Assembly: GCA_020355145.1 (NCBI GenBank)
Contig: CP070660.1
Coordinates: forward strand, 181,169-189,763
Length of the DNA stretch: 8,595 nucleotides
Origin: Deltaproteobacteria bacterium
GTDB taxonomy: Bacteria; Desulfobacterota; DSM-4660; Desulfatiglandales; B25-G16
Reading direction: 5' to 3'
Positions 1 to 6,037 of the stretch are shown here, in pieces. Each line of letters starts with the position of its first letter. Position 1 is the stretch's first letter. The notes below the pieces were generated by a model. That model did no database searches. It saw only the letters and a list, made by a program, of their open reading frames with translations, and had not been told where the DNA came from. Made by a program: the position numbers and the translations under genes.

Positions 1-16
1 CAAACGTCAACGGATA

Positions 17-1372
17 TTATAAGGCCTTTAATCTGCTTGCAATTTCCTTACCAGCTACTATTCCACTGATGGAGGCCTGAATAAGGCCCCTGGTAATGCC
101 AGCACCATCTCCTACTACAAAGAGATTCCTTATGTCAGATTCAAGCTGTCTTGTTAATTTTATCCGGTGAGAATAGAATTTCACCTCAACACCATAGAGG
201 AGTGTGTGTCTGGAGAAGATACCTGGTGCTATGTTGTCCAATATCTCAAGCATCTCGATGATATCCTTTAGATATCGATAAGGAAGGACAAAGCTAAGAT
301 CGCCTGGGGTTGCATTATGGAGGGTGGGTCTTGTAATGCATTTTGAAATCCTCTTTTCTGTTGATCTCCGGCCTGCAAGAAGATCACCAAGCCTCTGGAT
401 AATGGCCCCTTTTCCGAGCATATTGGCAAGAGAGGCGATATACTTGCCGTACTTAATTGGATTATGGAAGGGCTCTGTGAAGGTGCTGCTTACAAGAAGG
501 GCAAAGTTGGTATTATCTGATTTTTTCTGGGCATAACTATGGCCATTTACCGTAATAATGTCATCGGACTGTTCAAGGACTACTTCACCATATGGATTCA
601 TACAAAATGTCCTGACCTTATCATCAAATGTCTTGGAATAGTAGATCAGCTTAGCCTCATACACCTCTTTTGTCAGGGGTTCTATGATGGATGCAGGTGC
701 CTCTATCCGTAATCCGATGTCCACAGGGCTATGGACAGAGTGTAAATTCAACAGATCGGCCTGGGATTTCATCCAACCTGCCCCTATTCTGCCAGGTGCA
801 GCCACTACAAAGCGGCTATTTATGATCTGGCCATCTGATAGCCTAACACCGGCTACCTCATTTTTATTAGTCAAGATCTCCTCTGCCCTACATTGGGTTT
901 TAATGGATATTTTGCCATTCAGGTCTTGGCGCATGTTTTTCAGGACAGGGACGCAGTTTTCCGTACCCATATGCCTTATCATTGTGGGAACAAAGGTTAA
1001 TCCTACCTTTCGGGCATCAGCAGAGAGCTTTTCTATTTTAGGCAAATTAGTACCATAGATCTTGTCAGGTGCCTCATAGCCTTGATAGATTTTGTCTGCC
1101 TCCTTTAAAAGCCTTTCCAATTTCCCAGTAGGCATGAACTCATTCAGAAATCCACCAATCTCTGTTGACAGGTTTAATTTCCCATCACTGTAGGCACCTG
1201 CCCCACCCCATCCACAAAGGAGATCCCGTCCTGATCGCCTATCTCTCTTGTCAATATCCTTTCCCTGTTCGATGAGCAGGACCCTGTCAATACCCATTTT
1301 AGTGAGGATTATGGAAACGAAGATGCCAGCTGGCCCTGCTCCAATAATAATCACATTATAATCAGGCTTCAT
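17..1372 (-). CDS. FAD-dependent dehydrogenase, COG2509-like (NAD(P)/FAD-dependent oxidoreductase)
   Basis: This is a 451-residue soluble flavoprotein. A Rossmann dinucleotide-binding motif GAGPAG lies at residues 11-16, after the beta strand VIIIG, and the ribose-binding acidic residue E35 ends the second strand (LLIE). A Gly-rich segment CGWGGAGAYSDGKL (53-66) is typical of the uncharacterised COG2509 group. Near the C terminus LFVVGDGAGITRG closes the FAD site, so the fold is complete and the length is normal for the family. There is no signal peptide or membrane segment, so it should be cytosolic. The group is predicted to carry out flavin-dependent redox chemistry, but the substrate is not known from the sequence. 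The ATG at 1370-1372 is preceded by AAGGGGA on the minus strand. The gene is divergent from the small hypothetical gene at 1517, and only 16 bp follow its TAA stop within the window, so its downstream partners are not visible. The family call is firm and the function is open. Confidence 0.9.
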   Translation of the reverse strand: MKPDYNVIIIGAGPAGIFVSIILTKMGIDRVLLIEQGKDIDKRDRRSGRDLLCGWGGAGAYSDGKLNLSTEIGGFLNEFMPTGKLERLLKEADKIYQGYEAPDKIYGTNLPKIEKLSADARKVGLTFVPTMIRHMGTENCVPVLKNMRQDLNGKISIKTQCRAEEILTNKNEVAGVRLSDGQIINSRFVVAAPGRIGAGWMKSQADLLNLHSVHSPVDIGLRIEAPASIIEPLTKEVYEAKLIYYSKTFDDKVRTFCMNPYGEVVLEQSDDIITVNGHSYAQKKSDNTNFALLVSSTFTEPFHNPIKYGKYIASLANMLGKGAIIQRLGDLLAGRRSTEKRISKCITRPTLHNATPGDLSFVLPYRYLKDIIEMLEILDNIAPGIFSRHTLLYGVEVKFYSHRIKLTRQLESDIRNLFVVGDGAGITRGLIQASISGIVAGKEIASRLKAL

Positions 1373-1376
1373 AGCA

Positions 1377-1396
1377 ACTATCCCCTTAAGGATAGT
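1377..1396 (-). promoter_or_regulatory. Leader hairpin overlapping the ribosome binding site of the FAD-dehydrogenase gene
   Basis: Read on the minus strand, ACTATCC and GGATAGT form a perfect 7-bp stem around the six-base loop TTAAGG, four bases upstream of the ATG. The only Shine-Dalgarno-like run, AAGGGGA, lies across the loop and the 3' arm, so folding would partly hide it. The dyad is seen directly in the sequence. A regulatory role is inference. Confidence 0.4.
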
Positions 1397-1516
1397 ATTC
1401 TTTTAAACAAGTACAGATGAATTGTAAAGGATATCCATTAAAATCATTAGAAAAATATCTTATTGTATTATTGTCTCATTGTGATAAAGAATAAAGAAGC
1501 AGGCAAAGAGAATATT

Positions 1517-1867
1517 ATGACCAATATAGGTGATGTTGTACTGATCTATTATAGGGAAAAGCCGGCCTTCTTTGCCAGGATTGAATCCATTGAGCCTGAT
1601 ATAAAAAAGGATTGGTTTAGGGTACAGCTTTTAACCTTGACTATTCCCTTGAGAACCGTTACTTGGATATTAAGGGAAGAGTATATAAATGGTGCACCAT
1701 TTACAATGGAAGGCAGTCCAGCAAGGATCGAGGCTGTAATTCCGCCTCCCCCAATATCGGATTCTGAGGATACAAAAGATGTGGCCATTAAAGAGGTTAC
1801 ATCTAAGGATGGGAGAAAGATAATCCCGTTTATAAGATTGAAAAAGAAAGATATAAAAGGGGCTTGA
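1517..1867 (+). CDS. Conserved hypothetical protein, 116 aa
   Basis: This small soluble protein begins MTNIGDVVLIYY. The ATG at 1517 is preferred over the upstream TTG at 1463, because the extra 18 residues look like non-coding AT-rich sequence and the purine-rich run AAAGAG sits about 6 bases before the ATG. The first 75 residues alternate short hydrophobic strands with charged turns (GDVVLIYY, PAFFARIESIEP, WFRVQLLTL, RTVTWILREEYING), which suggests a small beta barrel or SH3-like fold. A proline-rich linker (IPPPP, about residues 75-79) follows, then a Lys-rich tail ending KKKDIKGA. There is no signal peptide, membrane helix or catalytic motif. I recall similar short proteins annotated as hypothetical in Desulfobacterota, but I cannot name a domain. 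It is separated by 208 bp from the next gene, which has its own promoter, so it is probably transcribed separately. The coding call is good and the function is unknown. Confidence 0.75.
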   Translation: MTNIGDVVLIYYREKPAFFARIESIEPDIKKDWFRVQLLTLTIPLRTVTWILREEYINGAPFTMEGSPARIEAVIPPPPISDSEDTKDVAIKEVTSKDGRKIIPFIRLKKKDIKGA

Positions 1868-2003
1868 TCAGACCTTAATGACGTGGTAATATCCAATCTT
1901 AAAGATGAGATCTCAGCGGAATATATTTCGTGTTCAGCGGTTAATCTTATTACTAGCGGGCAGGCAAGACAGGAGGGAGTGAGGTTATAGGGTTAAAGTT
2001 ATG
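1868..2003. other. Intergenic stretch with short direct repeats and a palindrome upstream of the DUF151 promoter
   Basis: No supportable gene lies here. A perfect 10-bp palindrome TGAGATCTCA is at 1906-1915. The pentamer AGCGG occurs at 1915-1919, 1936-1940 and 1955-1959, with the first two copies (as TCAGCGG) 21 bp apart and the third 19 bp further on, close to two helical turns each. The block ends shortly before the predicted -35 box at 2004. It may be an operator region, but this rests on spacing alone. Confidence 0.25.
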
Positions 2004-2032
2004 TTGACAAATGGGATTTATATGAGTTTAAT
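2004..2032 (+). promoter_or_regulatory. Sigma-70-type promoter of the bifunctional-nuclease-family gene
   Basis: A perfect -35 box TTGACA (2004-2009) is followed after 17 bp by TTTAAT (2027-2032), a 5/6 match to the -10 consensus. The predicted start point near 2039 leaves a leader of about 37 bases that carries the Shine-Dalgarno GGGAGG. It is the best promoter match in the window. Confidence 0.65.
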
Positions 2033-2062
2033 AAAAGGCATAGAGGTGCTAAAATAGTGTGA

Positions 2063-2068
2063 GGGAGG
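2063..2068 (+). promoter_or_regulatory. Strong ribosome binding site for the DUF151 gene
   Basis: GGGAGG lies 7 bases before the ATG at 2076 and closely matches the anti-Shine-Dalgarno core. This fixes the start of the downstream gene. Confidence 0.75.
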
Positions 2069-2075
2069 AAATCTT

Positions 2076-2579
2076 ATGCTCAAGGCGATGACGATATCTT
2101 CAATAAATATGGATCCGGTAACGAATAGTCCAATAATTATCTTGGAAGAGGTTGAAGGGAAACAAACTTTACCTATTTGGATAGGTCTGCTTGAGGCAAC
2201 GGCAATTGCAAGTGAAATAGAAGGGGTAAGGTTTTCCAGGCCCATGACCCATGATCTTTTGAAAAATATTATGGATAAGACGGATATCAAGGTAAATAAA
2301 ATAGAGATCTGTGACCTGAGGGATAATACATATTACGCCATTATTCACCTAACGAAGAAGGGTGAGACCGTATCGATAGATTCTCGGCCAAGTGATGCTA
2401 TTGCCTTAGCCCTTAGGACCAAGGCGCCTATATTTGTCTCGGATGAGGTGCTGAAGAAATCCAAGCAGATTGAGGCGGCCAAAGAAGGTGTGGCTACTGA
2501 TAAAAGTGAGCAAGGAAAGAAGTGGCAAGATATACTTGAGAAACTTAACCCAGAGGATTTTGGTAAATACAAGATGTAA
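2076..2579 (+). CDS. Bifunctional nuclease family protein (DUF151 / BFN domain)
   Basis: This 167-residue soluble protein has the BFN domain over residues 1 to about 128. Family hallmarks are visible in order: the N-terminal strand with D13-P14 and SPIIILEE, the LPIWIG segment (32-37) leading into the helix EATAIA (40-45), RPMTHDLL (55-62), the YYAII strand (86-90), and the highly conserved IDSRPSDAIALALR (101-114), followed by APIFVSDEVL. The charged C-terminal tail is of the usual variable kind. The family is named for a plant homologue reported to have RNase and DNase activity. The role of bacterial members is poorly defined, so nuclease activity here is inference from the name-giving member. 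The gene has its own promoter and strong ribosome binding site, and two hairpins follow its stop, so it may be monocistronic. Identity to the family is very secure. Confidence 0.93.
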   Translation: MLKAMTISSINMDPVTNSPIIILEEVEGKQTLPIWIGLLEATAIASEIEGVRFSRPMTHDLLKNIMDKTDIKVNKIEICDLRDNTYYAIIHLTKKGETVSIDSRPSDAIALALRTKAPIFVSDEVLKKSKQIEAAKEGVATDKSEQGKKWQDILEKLNPEDFGKYKM

Positions 2580-2588
2580 GCCCTGCAC

Positions 2589-2615
2589 ATGGGGTATTAT
2601 ACCCTATAATCCCAT
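2589..2615 (+). terminator. Bulged hairpin just after the DUF151 gene, candidate terminator
   Basis: ATGGG (2589-2593) pairs with CCCAT (2611-2615), and ATTATA (2596-2601) pairs with TATAAT (2605-2610), around the loop CCC with a two-base bulge (GT) on the left. It begins 9 bases after the TAA and is followed by TGCTTCTTC, a poor U tract. It may act as a weak or factor-aided terminator. Confidence 0.35.
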
Positions 2616-2625
2616 TGCTTCTTCA

Positions 2626-2654
2626 CCCCGTTAAAAGAATATATTTTAACGGGG
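2626..2654. terminator. Perfect 11-bp stem-loop between the DUF151 and PHP genes
   Basis: CCCCGTTAAAA (2626-2636) and TTTTAACGGGG (2644-2654) are exact inverse complements around the 7-base loop GAATATA. The stem is strong, but neither strand has a clear T run after it, so it is not a textbook intrinsic terminator. It could end or attenuate transcription, or protect the 3' end of the upstream mRNA. Confidence 0.5.
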
Positions 2655-2670
2655 CAAGCCGGGTATTCTA

Positions 2671-2748
2671 AAAGGGGAACGATCAATATACACAATAGCC
2701 TCATGCACCTTAAGGTCATATCTCAGAGCCAGCCAAGATAACCCCTTT
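2671..2748. repeat. Nested dyad in the leader of the PHP gene
   Basis: AAAGGGG (2671-2677) and CCCCTTT (2742-2748) form an outer 7-bp inverted repeat. Almost at its centre lies the perfect palindrome ACCTTAAGGT (2707-2716), extended by ATG/CAT with a one-base bulge. The right arm ends 13 bases before the ATG at 2762. The intervening sequence does not pair extensively. The dyads are seen directly. Any role as a protein-binding site or leader RNA fold is inference. Confidence 0.3.
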
Positions 2749-2761
2749 AAAGATTTAATCT

Positions 2762-3409
2762 ATGATAGACCTCCATGTCCATTCCCTATTAAGTGATGGT
2801 GAATTGCTTCCTTCAGAGCTTGCAAGGCGCCTGGAGGACATGGGTTATTCCTGTGTTGCCATAACTGATCATGTTGATTTATCAAACCTCGATTTTGTGA
2901 TCCCCAGACTCCTCAAGGTAGCAAGAGATTTAGCCCAGAGACAATCTATTAAGCTCATACCTGGCGTTGAGATCACCCATGTGCCACCAGAGTTAATTGA
3001 ATCTCTGGTTAAAAAGGCCAGGGAATTAGGGGCAGAGATAGTTTTAGTTCATGGGGAGACTATCGTAGAGCCAGTAGCTAAAGGGACCAATAGGGCGGCT
3101 ATTCTTTCTGGTGCCGATATCCTGGCCCATCCTGGTCTTATATCTATTGAGGACATTAAGCTGGCTGCCGAAAGAGGTGTGTATCTCGAGATCTCCGCTC
3201 GCCATGGCCATAGCTTTACAAATGGATATGTTGCCAGATGGGCAAGAGAATTTGGGATAAGACTTGTTTTAAACTCAGATGCCCATTCCCCTCATGACCT
3301 CATGACCCGCCAATTTGCTCAGACAGTAGCCGATGGGACTGGTCTGGGAGAAAATGCCTTTGAGGAGATGCTTGGCAATTCCCGGGACCTCATAAAGAAA
3401 ATCCTGTGA
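2762..3409 (+). CDS. PHP-domain metal-dependent phosphoesterase (histidinol-phosphatase-like)
   Basis: This 215-residue protein is a nearly bare PHP (polymerase and histidinol phosphatase) barrel. The metal-binding motifs appear in order: HVHS (H5, H7) with D12, TDH (H37), GVEITH (E70, H73), VHGE (H97), AHPG (H123), ARHGH (H148, H150) and the closing NSDAH (D173, H175). The set is complete, so an active metal-dependent phosphoesterase is expected, acting in the cytosol. Similar stand-alone proteins are usually annotated as histidinol-phosphatase domain proteins. No his gene is nearby, so the substrate cannot be assigned. The ATG at 2762 must be used, because H5 and H7 follow it at once and an in-frame TAA lies at 2756-2758. 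There is no convincing Shine-Dalgarno before it, unlike the neighbouring genes. The gene is followed by a 400-bp gap. The family call is firm and the specific reaction is unknown. Confidence 0.9.
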   Translation: MIDLHVHSLLSDGELLPSELARRLEDMGYSCVAITDHVDLSNLDFVIPRLLKVARDLAQRQSIKLIPGVEITHVPPELIESLVKKARELGAEIVLVHGETIVEPVAKGTNRAAILSGADILAHPGLISIEDIKLAAERGVYLEISARHGHSFTNGYVARWAREFGIRLVLNSDAHSPHDLMTRQFAQTVADGTGLGENAFEEMLGNSRDLIKKIL

Positions 3410-3506
3410 GTTACTTTACCCTCCAATAACTGAAAGTCATTATGAAACGCTGATGGCCCTTAGGGCACAGAGAGCGCGAAAATAGTGAACTAAAAATGGC
3501 AAATGC

Positions 3507-3528
3507 TTCCGAGTTCCGGAATTCGGAA
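3507..3528. repeat. 22-bp near-palindrome centred on TCCGGA
   Basis: The 22 bases match their own inverse complement except for one symmetric mismatch pair. The core GTTCCGGAAT is flanked by TTCCGA and TCGGAA. It stands out against the AT-rich flanks. It may be a protein-binding site or the terminal part of an interspersed repeat. Confidence 0.45.
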
Positions 3529-3560
3529 ACAAAGCTCAAATGTCAAATCAAGCCCAAAGT

Positions 3561-3611
3561 CCAAATGATAAAACAAAAATCTTGGCATTCAGGGATTTAG
3601 ATTTCATTTGG
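3561..3611. repeat. 8-bp inverted repeat CCAAATGA / TCATTTGG
   Basis: CCAAATGA (3561-3568) and its exact inverse complement TCATTTGG (3604-3611) enclose 35 bases. They belong to the same CAAATG word family that recurs at 3502 and 3538, which suggests a low-complexity intergenic repeat and not a functional RNA. Confidence 0.35.
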
Positions 3612-3619
3612 TACTCTTG

Positions 3620-3716
3620 CCCTGTTAGATAGTAAAGAAGGTAAGAATAACAATATTCCTGGTGTAGAAACGTATTAGGGCCTAAATTAAAAAGGTAAAT
3701 CCTTTATCTAACAGGG
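3620..3716. repeat. 12-bp perfect inverted repeat bounding a 97-bp segment (MITE-like)
   Basis: CCCTGTTAGATA (3620-3631) and TATCTAACAGGG (3705-3716) are exact inverse complements separated by 73 bp. The interior holds the odd palindrome TTAGGGCCTAA (3675-3685). The geometry resembles a very small non-autonomous transposable element, but I see no clear target-site duplication in the flanks. It could instead fold as a long hairpin in the transglutaminase leader. Confidence 0.45.
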
Positions 3717-3792
3717 TGAAGATTTTGGCATTTAGGCTTAATATTAATAGAGGGCAAGTTAGAGATGAGGAAAAATCTAGTAGCAGTCCATT

Positions 3793-3799
3793 GAGGAGG
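3793..3799 (+). promoter_or_regulatory. Ribosome binding site that fixes the GTG start of the transglutaminase gene
   Basis: GAGGAGG lies 10 bases before the GTG at 3810. It supports this non-ATG start, which gives a complete N-terminal membrane anchor. Confidence 0.65.
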
Positions 3800-3809
3800 C
3801 TATTTTCAG

Positions 3810-5285
3810 GTGAGAAGAACGGTTATCTATAAGATTTCCGGGATTGTGATAGTCCTTTTCTGGCTCTTTGTCCTGGCAGAGCTTGTAAGGAGGACTAATT
3901 TTAGCCCAAGTGTAGATCTCACCCATATTGGTGAGAAGATGCCCTTGGACGAAATAGCAGAGGAGTGGATGGAGATCTTTGTAAGAGGGCACAAGGTTGG
4001 ATACACAGTTACCAGGATTAAAAAGATCGAAAGAGGTTTTGAGGTAAGAGAGCAGATATTTCTTGCTGTTGATCTGATGGGTTCAGCACAAGAGATTTTA
4101 AGCAATACAAGGGCCCAGTTAGACAAGAGATTCCTCTTGAACAGTTTTGACTTTTCACTTTCTTCCGGCCTCATTGAATTTAAGACATCTGGCAGGATAA
4201 GGGGAAATAATCTTCAGTTGTCAGTAGGTGAGAAGGGGAAAGGTGAAAAAAGATTACTCAGGTTGCCATCTAGGCCTATGATTAGTGCAGGCATGAGACA
4301 GTTTTTTAGGTCATGCAAATTAAAGATAGGGGACTCTTTTACCTTCCCTGTCTTTGACCCGATTACCATGACTACCAATCCTATTATTATCAAGGTGGCA
4401 GCAAGAGAGGTCATTGGGCTTGATGGTAAATCCTATAAGGCCTTCCGAATGGAGATGGATTTCTTGGGAAGGCCTTTGGTTTTCTGGCTTGATGAAAAGG
4501 GGGCATCTCTAAAGGAGAAGGGTTTTATGGGGCTTACCCTTGTCAGATCAACCCCTGCTAAGGCCAAATTAGGTTTAGATAGGTCAAAAAGGGTAGATTT
4601 TTCTGAATTATCAGCCATAAGGGTATCAAAGAAGATAAAAGATCCCCGAGGACTATCATACCTAATGGTTCAGTTGAATCAGGTTCCATCCTCCCTGCCT
4701 ATTGATGGTTCAAGACAATCTCTAAGTGGCAAGATTCTTGCAGTAGAAAAAGAAGGGCCCCCTTTTAAGGCCCCCTATACCATCCCTTATAGGGGTAATG
4801 ATAACAACTTATTAAATCATCTAATGCCGGAGACGTTAATTCAATCGGAAGATCCAGAGATAATCACCTTGGCCAAAAGGATAGTTGATGAAACCGCTGA
4901 TCCTTTCATGGCAGCAGAGCTAATTCTGGGCTGGGTTTTTGAGAATCTAGAAAAGACACCGGTAGTATCCATTCCAGATGCAAGGGAGATTCTTAAACAC
5001 AGAAAAGGAGACTGTAATGAACATGCCACTATCCTGACCGCACTATTGAGGGCATCTGGAATTCCAGCCAGAATCGTTGTTGGCGTGGTTTACAAAGATG
5101 GAAGGTTTTATTACCATGCCTGGAATGAGGCCTATATAAACAAATGGATTTCCATGGATGCAACCCTAAAACAGATGCCAGTTGATGCCACCCATATTAA
5201 GCTTATTGATGGCGGGGTTGAAAAACAGATCCAGATTGTAGGAATGATTGGTACCCTTGAATTTAGCATCTTAGATTACCAATGA
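3810..5285 (+). CDS. Membrane-anchored transglutaminase-like domain protein
   Basis: This 491-residue protein starts at GTG after a good ribosome binding site. Basic residues (RR) precede one hydrophobic helix (about residues 5-26) with no evident cleavage site, so it is probably a signal anchor with the bulk outside the cytoplasm. Residues 50 to about 350 form a beta-rich N-terminal region with the phrase EEWMEIFVRGHKVGY, a style often found before bacterial transglutaminase cores. The transglutaminase/protease-like core lies at about 350-460. C402 in KGDCNEHA, H436 in YYHAWNEAY and D450 in SMDATL form the full Cys-His-Asp triad with normal spacing. Such enzymes act as thiol proteases, amidases or peptide cross-linkers, and the exact reaction cannot be told. 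The stop lies 20 bp before an ABC ATPase gene, so it is likely the first gene of an exporter operon. It may process or bind the exported substrate (inference). Confidence 0.88.
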   Translation: MRRTVIYKISGIVIVLFWLFVLAELVRRTNFSPSVDLTHIGEKMPLDEIAEEWMEIFVRGHKVGYTVTRIKKIERGFEVREQIFLAVDLMGSAQEILSNTRAQLDKRFLLNSFDFSLSSGLIEFKTSGRIRGNNLQLSVGEKGKGEKRLLRLPSRPMISAGMRQFFRSCKLKIGDSFTFPVFDPITMTTNPIIIKVAAREVIGLDGKSYKAFRMEMDFLGRPLVFWLDEKGASLKEKGFMGLTLVRSTPAKAKLGLDRSKRVDFSELSAIRVSKKIKDPRGLSYLMVQLNQVPSSLPIDGSRQSLSGKILAVEKEGPPFKAPYTIPYRGNDNNLLNHLMPETLIQSEDPEIITLAKRIVDETADPFMAAELILGWVFENLEKTPVVSIPDAREILKHRKGDCNEHATILTALLRASGIPARIVVGVVYKDGRFYYHAWNEAYINKWISMDATLKQMPVDATHIKLIDGGVEKQIQIVGMIGTLEFSILDYQ

Positions 5286-5305
5286 AAGTGAGCTAAAGTG
5301 GGCTG

Positions 5306-6037
5306 ATGATTAGATTTGAGAACCTCACCAAGATTTACAGGGGCATAAAGGCCGTTGATGACCTGAATCTTCAGATCCCTCAAGGAACCATCTTTGGTTT
5401 TATAGGGCCAAACGGGGCAGGAAAGACAACTACTATCAAGATGATGGCAGGCGTCTTAAGGCCCACGAGGGGTCGCATCTATATAGATGGATTGGATATA
5501 GCCAAGGAACCATCTAAGGTAAAGAGGATTATTGGCTTTATCCCTGATCGGCCCTTTCTTTATGAAAGGCTCAGCGGTTTAGAGTTCCTTAGGTTTAAGG
5601 CAGGCCTATATGGGATGAAAGAGGATAGGTTAGATGAAAGGATTTGGGATTTGCTGGGCCTATTTGAATTGAGGGAGTGGGCTGATGAGCTTATTGAATC
5701 CTATTCACATGGTATGAAACAGAGGCTCATTATAGCTGCATCTATGATACATGACCCCCAGGTTATTATTGTTGATGAGCCGATGGTTGGCCTTGATCCA
5801 AAGGGAGCCAAACTGGTCAAGGAGATATTTAGACAGTGGGCAGGTGAAGGGGCCACAGTTTTTATATCAACCCACACGCTTGCGCTGGCTCAGGAGATAT
5901 GCCAACAGATAGCTATTGTAGATAAGGGTAGGATTGTGGCCTCTGGCACATCCGAGGATCTAAGGAAACAGGCAGGTGTAGAAGGGGATTTGGAGAGGAC
6001 CTTTCTTAAGATAACAGAAGGGGTGGCAGGCAAGTGA
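5306..6037 (+). CDS. ABC transporter ATP-binding protein (ABC-2 exporter type)
   Basis: This 243-residue ATPase subunit energises the permease encoded immediately downstream. Walker A is GPNGAGKTT (34-42). The signature is YSHGMKQR (133-140), a common exporter-class variant of LSGGQ. Walker B is VIIVDEP with D157 and catalytic E158, the D-loop is GLDP (162-165), and the switch histidine is H190 in STHT. The Q-loop position carries Asp (IGFIPD, D81) in place of Gln, a substitution I associate with EcsA/ABC-2-like drug, polysaccharide or lipid exporters. Length is normal for a stand-alone subunit. The ATG at 5306 is preceded only by the weak AAAGTGGG, so translation may depend on coupling with the transglutaminase gene 20 bp upstream. 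Its last four bases overlap the permease start. Function as an ATPase is certain and the cargo is unknown. Confidence 0.95.
   Translation: MIRFENLTKIYRGIKAVDDLNLQIPQGTIFGFIGPNGAGKTTTIKMMAGVLRPTRGRIYIDGLDIAKEPSKVKRIIGFIPDRPFLYERLSGLEFLRFKAGLYGMKEDRLDERIWDLLGLFELREWADELIESYSHGMKQRLIIAASMIHDPQVIIVDEPMVGLDPKGAKLVKEIFRQWAGEGATVFISTHTLALAQEICQQIAIVDKGRIVASGTSEDLRKQAGVEGDLERTFLKITEGVAGK

Larger units (their letters stand above)
3410..3809. other. 400-bp gene-free gap with repeat-like sequence
   Basis: No open frame with coding character was found on either strand. The stretch opens with a small GCCC-TTA-GGGC dyad near 3456. It then passes into AT-rich sequence with repeated CAAATG words (3500-3570) and holds the three inverted repeats listed separately. 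The phrase TTGGCATT occurs at 3582 and again, as TTGGCATTTAG, at 3725, so parts look duplicated. The last 60 bases carry the leader and ribosome binding site of the transglutaminase gene. I see no convincing sigma-70 promoter: TTGGCA at 3725 has only a weak partner. Confidence 0.5.

Noticed and set aside
684..1058. 124-codon open frame on the plus strand inside the flavoprotein gene.
   Set aside because: It lies wholly within a gene with clear FAD motifs, and its translation has no recognisable domain.
1868..1990. The hypothetical gene's frame stays open for 40 codons after its TGA, which could mean readthrough or selenocysteine.
   Set aside because: Forty open codons can arise by chance, the TGA context is unremarkable, no SECIS-like hairpin follows, and the extension does not look like a known domain.
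2671..2749. Possible tRNA: a 7-bp end-pairing arm around a span of about 78 bases.
   Set aside because: Neither strand has a TTCRA T-arm or a 5-bp anticodon stem with a 7-base loop. Only the outer arm and a short D-like stem on the minus strand fit.
2646..2757. An open minus-strand frame whose translation includes LSWLALRYDLKVHEAIVYID, which looks protein-like.
   Set aside because: It has no ATG or ribosome site, is only about 36 codons, ends inside the 11-bp stem-loop, and I could not match it to a family. A remnant of a lost gene cannot be excluded.
3720..3752. Possible sigma-54 (-24/-12) or sigma-70 promoter at TTTGGCATTTAGGC.
   Set aside because: The GG to GC distance is too short for sigma-54, and TTGGCA has no good -10 box at 16-18 bp.
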